Source: JAEUHZ01 sp964552795
Lineage (GTDB): Bacteria > Planctomycetota > UBA1135 > GCA-002686595
Assembly (NCBI GenBank): GCA_964552795.1
Contig: CAZKIO010000003.1
Coordinates: forward strand, 1 to 64,000
Direction of reading: 5' to 3'
DNA length: 64,000 bases
Part shown: positions 42,545-49,887 of the stretch, one piece after another
Layout of the letters: each line of letters begins with the position of its first letter
Position numbering within the stretch: the first letter of the stretch is position 1
The notes under the pieces: generated by a model
Told to the model about the DNA's origin: nothing
The model's input: the letters and a program-made list of their open reading frames with translations, nothing else
The model's database searches: none
Position numbers and translations under genes: made by a program

Positions 42545-44062
42545 ATGACGCGAACGATCCACCCGTCCCTGTTCCTCATCCCGTTGTTCGTGGGCTGCGC
42601 GGCCGTGCCGGGTCCGGGCTCGCGCCTGCACGCGATCGGTCCGGCGTCCGACGAGAACCGCGCGGCCGAGGAACGGACGCCCGCGCTGCCGCCGGCGGCA
42701 CAGCCCGGTTGGCAGCCGGAGGATCGTCCCGAACGCGTGCCGCCGGAACATGGCGACGAAACGGGGCCGGGCGCCGCGGAGCTGGAGCTGTGGAACAGCC
42801 CGCAGTTCCGCCGCCAGTTCGCCGCCAGCTACAGCGCCGAGACCGACATCGAGCCGCGCATCAGCGCCGAGGAGCGCGAGAAGATGCAGCAGGTCCTGCA
42901 GTTCATCTCCGCGGGCCAGATGCAACAGGCTCTCGCACTGCTCGCCTCCGCGCGTGGCGAGGCGGCCAGTGCCGTCCTCGACTTCACCGTCGGCAACCTG
43001 CAGTTCCAGGCGGAGCGCCTGGATCCGGCCGGCGAGGCCTACGAGATCGCGGTGCAGAAGCACCCCAAGTTCCGCCGCGCCTGGCGCAACCTGGCGCTCA
43101 TCCGCACGCGCCAGAACGACTTCGAGCGCGCATCCCAGGCCTTGATCCGCGTGATCGAGCTGGGTGGCGGCGACGCGATCGTGTACGGCCTCCTGGGGTT
43201 CGCGCACTCCAGCTTGGGGCACGACATCGCCGCGGAATCCGCCTACCGGATGGCAACGCTCCTCGACGGCGGGACGCTGGACTGGAAGCTCGGTCTGGCG
43301 CGCAGCTTCTTCCGCCAGCAGCGCTACGCCGATGCCGCCGCGCTGCTGGAGCAGTTGATCGCGGCGCAACCAGAGCGGGGCGATCTGTGGCTGTTGCAAG
43401 CCAATGCCTCCATCGGCCTGGGCCGGCCCATGGATGCGGCCAAGAGCTACGAGATCGTCGATCGGCTTGGCCAGTCCACGCCCGACAGCCTCAACATGCT
43501 CGGCGACATCTACACGAACGAGGAGCTCTTCGGGCTCGCGGTGGGCTGCTACGTGCGCGCGATGCAGGCCGCTCCGGAGGCGGATCCGGACCGGGCGATC
43601 CGCGCGGCCCGGGTCCTGATCGCGCGCGGCGGCCTGGATGAGACGCGCGACCTCCTCGCGCGCATCGAGGATCTGCACGGCGAGCGCCTGGGCGCGCCGC
43701 AGCGCAAGGACCTGCTCAAGCTGCGCGCGCGCGTGGCCGTGGCTTCGGGGGCCGGGGACGAGGAGGCCAAGGTGCTGGAGGAGATCGTGGCCCTCGACCC
43801 GCTGGACGGCGAGGCGCTGATCCTCCTCGGCCAGCACGCAAGCCGGTCCGGGGACAGCGAACGCGCGGCGTTCTGCTACGAGCGGGCCGCCAGCCTGGAG
43901 GGCTTCGAGGCCGACGCGAAGGTGCGCCTGGCGCAACTGCTGGTCAAGCAGGGCCGGTATGCGGAGGCGCTGCCGCATCTGCGGCGCGCCCAAGTGATCC
44001 AGCCGCGCGAGAACATCCAGCAGTACCTCGACCAGGTCGAACGCGTCGCGCAGACGCGTTGA
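42545..44062 (+). CDS. TPR lipoprotein of the TonB2-type operon
   Basis: A 505-residue lipoprotein with lipobox LFVGC (Cys at about 19), a ~60-residue disordered Pro/Glu-rich part, then about ten TPRs (AWRNLALIRTRQNDFERASQ, RSFFRQQRYADAAALLEQL, RLAQLLVKQGRYAEALPHL). In gamma-proteobacterial TonB2 operons a TPR protein is also the last gene. It begins two bases after the tonB stop. It could dock TonB, the receptor or a surface protein at the outer membrane. Confidence 0.88.
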   Translation: MTRTIHPSLFLIPLFVGCAAVPGPGSRLHAIGPASDENRAAEERTPALPPAAQPGWQPEDRPERVPPEHGDETGPGAAELELWNSPQFRRQFAASYSAETDIEPRISAEEREKMQQVLQFISAGQMQQALALLASARGEAASAVLDFTVGNLQFQAERLDPAGEAYEIAVQKHPKFRRAWRNLALIRTRQNDFERASQALIRVIELGGGDAIVYGLLGFAHSSLGHDIAAESAYRMATLLDGGTLDWKLGLARSFFRQQRYADAAALLEQLIAAQPERGDLWLLQANASIGLGRPMDAAKSYEIVDRLGQSTPDSLNMLGDIYTNEELFGLAVGCYVRAMQAAPEADPDRAIRAARVLIARGGLDETRDLLARIEDLHGERLGAPQRKDLLKLRARVAVASGAGDEEAKVLEEIVALDPLDGEALILLGQHASRSGDSERAAFCYERAASLEGFEADAKVRLAQLLVKQGRYAEALPHLRRAQVIQPRENIQQYLDQVERVAQTR

Positions 44063-44126
44063 GAGAGGGTGCCGCGAATTCGAGAGGCTCTGTCCGCGTC
44101 TTCACGGAGCGCAGACATGCCCCGCC

Positions 44127-44132
44127 TACCTT
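44127..44132 (+). promoter_or_regulatory. Putative -10 element of the beta-helix gene
   Basis: TACCTT, 83 bases before the GTG at 44216, in the 153-base gap after the TonB2-type operon. Confidence 0.3.
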
Positions 44133-44215
44133 CCCTCGCGGGCGGCACGGAGAGCACGAAGAGGACGGTCCTCTTCCCGAATCGTGTCGCGCCCCTCGAG
44201 ACAGGAGAGCATCCA

Positions 44216-46228
44216 GTGAATGGCATTCTGAAAAAGTCCGCGACCGCCCTGGCGGCGGGCGTGGTCCTGGCCGGCGGGGCTTCCGCGGCCGAGATCCTCG
44301 TGACCGGCAACATCGCCACCTCCACGACCTGGACGGCGAACAACACCTACAACCTCCAGCAGCAGATCTACGTGCTCCCGGGCGCGACGCTCACCATCGA
44401 GCCGGGCACGGTCGTGGCCAGCACGACGAACCTCGGCGGCAGCCTGGCCGTATGCAGGGGCGCGCAGATCTTCGTGAACGGCACGGCCTCGCAGCCCGTG
44501 GTCATGACGTCGACGGCGGACGTGGCGACCTGGACCGGCGGGAACCCCAAGACCGGCACCTGGCGCGAAGCGGCCAACGAGTGGGGCAACCTGACCATCA
44601 TGGGCGGTGCCTACATCTCCGAGGACGCGACGCCCGGCAACACGGCGACGCCCAGCGCCACCAACGTGGCCGCGATGGAGGGCCTGGTCGCCGGATTCCC
44701 GGGCGACACCAAGGTGCTGTACGGCGGCGGGAACGACGACGACGACAGCGGTTCGATCTCGTACCTCTCGATCCGCTACGGCGGCCGCGTGATCGGCCTG
44801 AACAACGAGCTGAACGGCCTGTCCCTGGGCGGCATCGGCCGCGGGACCGACATCCACCACGTCGAGATCATGAACAACGTGGATGACGGCATCGAGATCT
44901 GGGGCGGGACCGTCAACCTGAAGTACGTCAGCATCTGGAACATCGGCGACGACAGCTTCGACGTCGACCAGGGCTGGCGCGGCAAGGCCCAGTTCGGCCT
45001 GATCGTCCAGGGCTACAGCGTCGACGCGCCGCAGGGCTCGGGCGTGGGCGACAACTGCTTCGAGGTGGACGGCGCCGAGCAGTCCGACTACCAGCCGGTC
45101 ACGACCGCGACCATCTACAACTTCACGGTGATCGGCCAGCCCGTCGACGGCGACCACGGCACCGCCTGGCGCGACAACGCCCGCGTCCAGTACCGCAACT
45201 GCATCTTCATGGACCTGGGAGAGGTCCTCGTCCGTTTCGACAACGTCGACGGCGACGGCGGCAACGGGTACGGATTCAACGGGACGCTCTCGTGGGCCAA
45301 CTCCTGGACCACCGACTTCTCCGTGTTCTCTGGCGTGAACGCTCCCTCGAACCCGGCAGCGTTCTACCAGTCGCAGACCTCCGGCAAGCTGTGCGAGATC
45401 ACCGACAGCGTGTTTTTCCGCAACCAGTTCGCCTCGGCCTACACCGAGGCAACGGCGCGCGGGGTGCTCGCTCCCAGCCAGAACAACGTGCAGATCCCCG
45501 GCTTCGCCGATGCCGACGCCCCTGTGCGCTCGGTCACACGCGGCCCGGCGGTCACGCGCGGCGGCAAGATCATGCTGCCGGTCGTCGGGCTCGATCCGCG
45601 TCCCAGGAACGCCGCCGCTTCCAGCGTCGCGGCCGCCCCGAACGACGGGTTCTTCACGCCGGCGCAGTACCGCGGCGGTTTCGACCCGAGCGCCACGAGC
45701 TGGTTGTGCGACTGGACCGCGTCGTTCGCGTTCGGCTACACGCCGGCCACGGACCTCGGGACGGTGTTCTGCGCCGGTGACGGCACGGGCACGGCCTGCC
45801 CCTGCGGCAACAACAGCGCCGTCGGCGCCGGCGAGGGCTGCCTGAGCTCGCTCGGGACCGCGGGCAAGCTGCGCGCGAGCGGCTGCGCGTTCCTCTCGAA
45901 CGACACCGTCGTGCTCTCCGGGACGCAGATGCCCAACAGCTCCGCGCTGTACTTCCAGGGCACGACCCAGCAGTCGGCTGGTGCCGGTGCGGCCTTCGGC
46001 GACGGCCTGCGCTGCGCCGGTGGATCCGTCATCCGCCTGAAGACGGTGGCGAACGCGGCCGGCGCCTCGCAGTACCCGCAGGCCGGCGACCCCAGCGTCT
46101 CGGTCAAGGGGCTGGTCGGTGCTCCGGGCACGCGCACCTACCAGATCTGGTACCGCAACGCCGCGGCGTTCTGCACGGCTTCGACGTTCAACCTGTCGAA
46201 CGGCCTGCAGATCGTCTGGGGGGCTTGA
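44216..46228 (+). CDS. Secreted beta-helix protein with CPCGN C-terminal domain
   Basis: A 670-residue exported protein. Signal peptide to about 25 (ALAAGVVLAGGASAAE). The body has right-handed beta-helix features (YVLPGATLTIEPGTVV, SISYLSIRYGGRVIG, HHVEIMNNVDDGIEIWGGT). The last ~153 residues are the shared domain, with FCAGDGTGTACPCGN, FGDGLRCAGG, YQIWYRNAAAFCT and FNLSNGLQIVWG. The GTG start has AGGAGA seven bases upstream. It directly follows the TonB2-type operon and is transcribed with it or from its own promoter, so it is a strong candidate for a surface partner or cargo of that system (inference). Confidence 0.88.
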   Translation: MNGILKKSATALAAGVVLAGGASAAEILVTGNIATSTTWTANNTYNLQQQIYVLPGATLTIEPGTVVASTTNLGGSLAVCRGAQIFVNGTASQPVVMTSTADVATWTGGNPKTGTWREAANEWGNLTIMGGAYISEDATPGNTATPSATNVAAMEGLVAGFPGDTKVLYGGGNDDDDSGSISYLSIRYGGRVIGLNNELNGLSLGGIGRGTDIHHVEIMNNVDDGIEIWGGTVNLKYVSIWNIGDDSFDVDQGWRGKAQFGLIVQGYSVDAPQGSGVGDNCFEVDGAEQSDYQPVTTATIYNFTVIGQPVDGDHGTAWRDNARVQYRNCIFMDLGEVLVRFDNVDGDGGNGYGFNGTLSWANSWTTDFSVFSGVNAPSNPAAFYQSQTSGKLCEITDSVFFRNQFASAYTEATARGVLAPSQNNVQIPGFADADAPVRSVTRGPAVTRGGKIMLPVVGLDPRPRNAAASSVAAAPNDGFFTPAQYRGGFDPSATSWLCDWTASFAFGYTPATDLGTVFCAGDGTGTACPCGNNSAVGAGEGCLSSLGTAGKLRASGCAFLSNDTVVLSGTQMPNSSALYFQGTTQQSAGAGAAFGDGLRCAGGSVIRLKTVANAAGASQYPQAGDPSVSVKGLVGAPGTRTYQIWYRNAAAFCTASTFNLSNGLQIVWGA

Positions 46229-46244
46229 TCCCGAGGGACTGCTT

Positions 46245-46291
46245 GCCTTGCGTTCCGCGCGCCCGGTCCGTCCGCGCGCGGAACGCAAGGC
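46245..46291 (+). terminator. Long perfect hairpin after the beta-helix gene
   Basis: An 18-bp perfect stem (46245-46262 with 46274-46291, outer part GCCTTGCGTTCCGCGCGC) with an 11-base loop, 16 bases past the stop codon. A short pyrimidine stretch (CGCCTCTTCC) follows. It probably ends the TonB2/beta-helix transcript. Confidence 0.65.
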
Positions 46292-46330
46292 CGCCTCTTC
46301 CACACGCCACGAACCCGAGCTGATGCCGCG

Positions 46331-47614
46331 ATGAGAACCTACCTCCAAGTCTTCCTGCTGTCGGTCTTCGTGCTCGTGCCGATCGTCGGCGTCCTCTTCG
46401 CGCCCACGGTCCAGTCCGGGAGCACCGCCCACGACTCGGATACCGCGTCCCACGCGCCGTCGAGCGCCGCCGGAACCGCGCGCGCGGACGAGGGCGTGCT
46501 GCCGGACTCCGTCGTCGATCGACCGCTCGCCGAGGTCCGGCTCGAACTGCTGGACCTGGCGTTCGAGATCGCCAGCGCGCTGCCGGTCGCGCCGCACATC
46601 AAGACTCGCTCGAGGCTGCAGGAGAGCGCCGCCGGCGCCGCCCTCGAGCTGGAACAGCCGCGCCGCGCTCTGAGCTACTCCAGGGGAATCCACGACTGGC
46701 GGCGCGGCTGTGTCTACGCCGGCCTGGCCCTGCACCTCGCGCGGGAGGACGAGCACGGCGAGGCGGCCGTGCTGCTCGACCTCGCCGAGCGCATCGCGGA
46801 TGGCGCGGACGTTCAACAGGACTGGCAGCGCGAGCGGATCCGCGCAATCGCCGCGCGCGCCCGGAGCGAGCCGGCGCGACGCGGCCTGTCGCGGTCGAAC
46901 CCCGCTGGCTCGGGCGATGCGGGCTCCGACGGCGCGGACGCTGCCGGCTTCGAGGGCCTGCTCCGCGACATCGATGCAATCCTGGCCACGGATGCGCTCG
47001 ACGCCGTCCGCGGGGCGCTGGACCGCGGACTCGAGCTGTTCGACCATCACTACGCCGACGCGGAACGGCGCGGCGAACTGGAGCGCAGGATCGAGCGCTC
47101 GATGTCCAAGCTGCCCCCCGGCGTCCGGATCGACGTCCTTCAGGAACTGGCGGGGCGCGCGCTGGCGCACGGCGAGCCGACGCACGCGCTGTCACGGGTG
47201 GAGGAAGCCGAGGCACTCGTCGACGCGGCCCGCTGGTCGCCCGAGGATCACGTCGCGCGCCTGGCTGCTCTGGCCGCCCTGCGCGGGCGCTGCGGCGAAT
47301 CGGAGTCGGCTCGCGTCCGGCTGGCGAGCGCGCAGGCCCTGTTCGAGGCGCAGCGCGAGAGGATCGTGGACATCTACCGCTCGGGAGCGCTGCGGGCGCT
47401 GGCCGAAGCCAGCCACTCCCTGGGCGGGACCGCAGAGGCCCTGGTTCTCTACGGGCGCGCGATCGATGCGGCGCTGGTGAACCCCAACTCCCGCCCGCGC
47501 GCGGAGGATCTGGCCGGCGTCTGCCTGTCGATGGCGCGCAACGGAGTGGAGCCGGACGATCGGATCCGTGAGCAGTTGTCCCGCGCGCGCGGGTCGCTCG
47601 GCGATCCGTGGTAG
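46331..47614 (+). CDS. Membrane-anchored helical-repeat protein of unknown function
   Basis: A 427-residue protein. It has an N-terminal membrane anchor or signal (YLQVFLLSVFVLVPIVGVLF), a Ser/Ala-rich linker, then alpha-helical repeats resembling degenerate TPRs (SYSRGIHDWRRGCVYAGLAL, ARLAALAALRGRCGESESA). No catalytic motif is visible. It is downstream of the TonB2 block but separated from it by a strong hairpin, so a shared role is not shown. I do not recognise a family. Confidence 0.75.
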   Translation: MRTYLQVFLLSVFVLVPIVGVLFAPTVQSGSTAHDSDTASHAPSSAAGTARADEGVLPDSVVDRPLAEVRLELLDLAFEIASALPVAPHIKTRSRLQESAAGAALELEQPRRALSYSRGIHDWRRGCVYAGLALHLAREDEHGEAAVLLDLAERIADGADVQQDWQRERIRAIAARARSEPARRGLSRSNPAGSGDAGSDGADAAGFEGLLRDIDAILATDALDAVRGALDRGLELFDHHYADAERRGELERRIERSMSKLPPGVRIDVLQELAGRALAHGEPTHALSRVEEAEALVDAARWSPEDHVARLAALAALRGRCGESESARVRLASAQALFEAQRERIVDIYRSGALRALAEASHSLGGTAEALVLYGRAIDAALVNPNSRPRAEDLAGVCLSMARNGVEPDDRIREQLSRARGSLGDPW

Positions 47615-47649
47615 CGCGGTCCTCGCGTTCCCCGGGCGTCCCGCCTTGC

Positions 47650-47655
47650 TACCCT
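47650..47655 (+). promoter_or_regulatory. Putative -10 element of the aquaporin gene
   Basis: TACCCT, 51 bases before the ATG at 47707. Confidence 0.4.
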
Positions 47656-47706
47656 GCTCCGCTCCGCGGGCCGGCACAGCGCGGCCGACGCCCGAGATCC
47701 ATCGAC

Positions 47707-48390
47707 ATGCGAGCGATCGCCGCCGAAGCCCTGGGAACGTTCGTTCTGGTGTTCTCCGGGACCGGAGCCATCGTGGTCGACGACGTCTCGGGCGGCGTGG
47801 TGACGCACGTCGGCGTCGCGCTCGTGTTCTGCCTGGCGGTCACCGCGATGATCCAGGCGTTCGGCGACGTCTCGGGAGCGCACATCAACCCGGCAGTCAG
47901 CCTCGCGTTCGCCGCGGCCGGGCGGTTCCCGTGGGCCAGGGTTCCCGGATACGTCGGGGCGCAGATCTCGGGCGCGATCGCCGCCAGCCTGCTCCTGCGC
48001 TACCTGTTTCCCGTGCATCCGACGCTGGGCGCGACGTTGCCGGCGGACGGCGCGCTGCAAGCGTTCGTACTCGAGGTCGTGCTGGCGTGGATGCTGATGC
48101 TCGTCATCCTGTGCGTCTCGGACGGCGCGAAGGAGCGCGGCGTGATGGCCGGCCTGGCCATCGGCGCGATGGTCGGCCTCGAAGCGCTGTTCGCCGGCCC
48201 GATTTCGGGCGCATCGATGAACCCCGCGCGTTCGATCGCGCCGGCTCTGGTGTCCGGAAGCACCGAGAACGCTTGGCTGTACCTGGCAGCGCCCGTGCTG
48301 GGCGCGCTGCTGGCGGTGCCCCTGTGCCGCCTGGTGCGTGCTCCTGGTTGTTGCGGCGCCGATGCGCGACAACCAGCGCGAGCCGGCTGA
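47707..48390 (+). CDS. Aquaporin (MIP family channel)
   Basis: A 227-residue six-helix channel. Both pore motifs are present: GAHINPAVS (NPA 61-63) and GASMNPARS (NPA 172-174), with the selectivity-filter Arg175. The narrow-filter sequence and the lack of the Asp seen in glycerol facilitators favour a water (or small neutral solute) channel. EALGTFVLVFSGTGAI at the N-terminus is typical of AqpZ/AqpN-like proteins. It converges on a lipoprotein gene seven bases away. No glycerol or arsenic genes are adjacent. Confidence 0.93.
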   Translation: MRAIAAEALGTFVLVFSGTGAIVVDDVSGGVVTHVGVALVFCLAVTAMIQAFGDVSGAHINPAVSLAFAAAGRFPWARVPGYVGAQISGAIAASLLLRYLFPVHPTLGATLPADGALQAFVLEVVLAWMLMLVILCVSDGAKERGVMAGLAIGAMVGLEALFAGPISGASMNPARSIAPALVSGSTENAWLYLAAPVLGALLAVPLCRLVRAPGCCGADARQPARAG

Positions 48391-48397
48391 CTCGGGA

Positions 48398-48862
48398 TCA
48401 GTCGACGCTGGTGTGGTCGTGCACGATCCGCCAGCCGTCCGGCAGCCGCCGCAGCACGAGCGTGAACAGGCCGCCCACGTCCGGCGCGGCCTCGAAATCG
48501 AGGTCCCAGCGGCCGCGCGCCAGCGCGACGTCGTCGGCCAGCGGCACGAACTCGAGCTGAGTGAAAGCGAGGCGGCCGCGCTCGGCGCCGGGTGCCTCGT
48601 ACTTCCTGCGGTAGCGTTCCAGCATCGGCTCGAAGCCGCGCGACACCTCGCCGCCGGAGTAGAACGTCAGGTCGGGCGAGCGCCAGTAGCCCAGCTCCAT
48701 GAACGCGGCGATGTCTCCGCGGTTCCAGGCGTCTTGCTGGGCGGCGATCAGCGCTTCCAACTCGGGCCTGAGCGGCGGCGTGCGCGTGACCTGGCACCCG
48801 GTCAGCAGGGTCAGGACCGCGGCTCCCGCGAGTGCCGCGCCGCGCGCGCTACGTGTAGCCAA
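48398..48862 (-). CDS. SnoaL/DUF4440-like (NTF2-fold) lipoprotein
   Basis: A 154-residue lipoprotein with lipobox LLTGC. The mature part has the NTF2-like pattern: helix LEALIAAQQDAWNRGDIAAF, then YWRSPDLTFYSGG and the FTLVLRRLPDGWRIVHDHTS ending. Such domains bind small hydrophobic ligands or act as isomerase-like or association domains; no catalytic assignment is possible. Its ATG lies 14 bases inside the preceding gene's end, so the two lipoproteins are made together. Confidence 0.85.
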   Translation of the reverse strand: MATRSARGAALAGAAVLTLLTGCQVTRTPPLRPELEALIAAQQDAWNRGDIAAFMELGYWRSPDLTFYSGGEVSRGFEPMLERYRRKYEAPGAERGRLAFTQLEFVPLADDVALARGRWDLDFEAAPDVGGLFTLVLRRLPDGWRIVHDHTSVD

Positions 48863-49325
48863 GGCCCTTCAGCTTCTGCAGGGCGTCGGGGCTCTTGGCC
48901 TCCTTGGCCTTGCGCATCACGGCCTCGGTCGTGGCCTTCATCGCGCTCGACTCCTTGTAGTGCTCGTTGCCCGCGTGCATCACGTCGATGGCCTCCATCG
49001 TCGCGTCGCTGCGCAGCAAGGCGTCGCAGATCAGGCTGTAGTCGTTCTCGCGCACCTTCGCCGGCTGGGCCTTGGCCAGCGCCAGGAACGCGTCCTTGGC
49101 CTGTGCCGGGGCCAGGCGCGCCAGCGCTTCGCAGCGGCCGAGCGCGGAGCGCAGATACTCGGCGTCTTGCGCATCGAGCTGCGTGAGCGCGGCGTCGAAC
49201 TTCACCAGCGCGGCCTTGGCGTCGCCGCGGTGCAGGGCCGCGAAGCCCTCGCTCGTGAGCGTCTTGGGATCGGAGCTGGAGCAGGCCGCGAACAGGAGCG
49301 CGGCGAGGAGGGTGGGGGTGCGCAT
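48849..49325 (-). CDS. Small helical lipoprotein
   Basis: A 158-residue lipoprotein with lipobox LLFAAC (Cys at about 15) and TPR-like helices (EGFAALHRGDAKAALVKF, YLRSALGRCEALARLAP, ending LQKLKGLGYT). The start is the ATG at 49325; the frame remains open far upstream, but that stretch overlaps the divergent sulfur operon and lacks a signal peptide. TACACC (49360-49355) is a possible -10. Its function is unknown; it is coupled to the NTF2-like lipoprotein. Confidence 0.8.
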   Translation of the reverse strand: MRTPTLLAALLFAACSSSDPKTLTSEGFAALHRGDAKAALVKFDAALTQLDAQDAEYLRSALGRCEALARLAPAQAKDAFLALAKAQPAKVRENDYSLICDALLRSDATMEAIDVMHAGNEHYKESSAMKATTEAVMRKAKEAKSPDALQKLKGLGYT

Positions 49326-49354
49326 GGTGAGGTCGGCCGCGGGGCCGGTCGAAA

Positions 49355-49360
49355 GGTGTA
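49355..49360 (-). promoter_or_regulatory. Putative -10 element of the small lipoprotein pair
   Basis: TACACC on the minus strand, 29 bases before the start at 49325. A run of eight or nine G lies just upstream (about 49375). Confidence 0.3.
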
Positions 49361-49500
49361 CCCCAGCCCGGGCGGGGGGGGGAGGTCGGCACCTCGATAC
49401 GCGGGCGGCGGACTGGCGGTTGGCGGAGGCCGTCCCCAACCACCTGGCATGCAAGGAGATGTGGCGATCTGCGGGCCCAGGCGGGTCGAAGGCTCTCATG

Positions 49501-49540
49501 ACACTCCGATCAGAGTACGATAGGAGTGTTCCGGGAGTGT
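49501..49540 (+). promoter_or_regulatory. Inverted-repeat operator and -10 candidate of the sulfate-activation operon
   Basis: ACACTCC (49501-49507) and GGAGTGT (49523-49529) form an inverted repeat 15 bases apart, and a further GGGAGTGT follows (49533-49540). TACGAT (49516-49521), a fit to the window's -10 pattern, lies between the arms, so a bound protein would block the promoter. The ribbon-helix-helix gene 100 bases downstream is an obvious candidate regulator. The rest of the 315-base gap (49326-49640) shows nothing else I can support. Confidence 0.4.
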
Positions 49541-49640
49541 CGGCCGCGCCGATGGCCCGGGGAGCCGCGCCTCGCGCCGGAGGGGACCTGAAGCCCCGCC
49601 GGCGCGCGCGTTCTCCCCGACGATCTCCCGCCAACGCCGC

Positions 49641-49856
49641 ATGCGCGAGTCCAAGGTCACGATCAAGATCCCCCGCCCGCTCTACCGCAAGGTCGAGCAG
49701 GTCGTCGAGGGATCGGGTTTCAACTCGCCCACCGACTTCATCGTGTTCGTCCTGCGCGACCTGATGGGGGAGGCGGAGAGCCAAGACAAGACGGACCTGG
49801 GCGCGAGCGAACTCGAAGAGCTCAAGCGCAAGCTGAAGAAGCTCGGATACCTGTGA
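49641..49856 (+). CDS. Ribbon-helix-helix (CopG/Arc-like) protein
   Basis: A 71-residue protein starting MRESKVTIKIPRPLYRKVEQ, a strand-helix pattern of ribbon-helix-helix DNA-binding proteins, followed by a second helix (SPTDFIVFVLRDLMGEAE) and a charged amphipathic tail (ELEELKRKLKKLGYL). It is encoded 31 bases before the ATP sulfurylase gene. It may autoregulate the sulfur operon. Similar small proteins also accompany sat genes elsewhere without proven roles. Confidence 0.78.
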   Translation: MRESKVTIKIPRPLYRKVEQVVEGSGFNSPTDFIVFVLRDLMGEAESQDKTDLGASELEELKRKLKKLGYL

Positions 49857-49887
49857 GCCCCGACGGGCTCCGCAACCGCACCACCTC

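Noticed and set aside
35736..43993. Very long minus-strand open frames (1660 and 1181 codons) opposite the TonB receptor and ExbB/ExbD/TonB genes
   Set aside because: They are rich in Arg, Ala, His and Val with no domain pattern, and lie opposite well-recognised genes. The opposite-frame composition of GC-rich coding DNA accounts for them.
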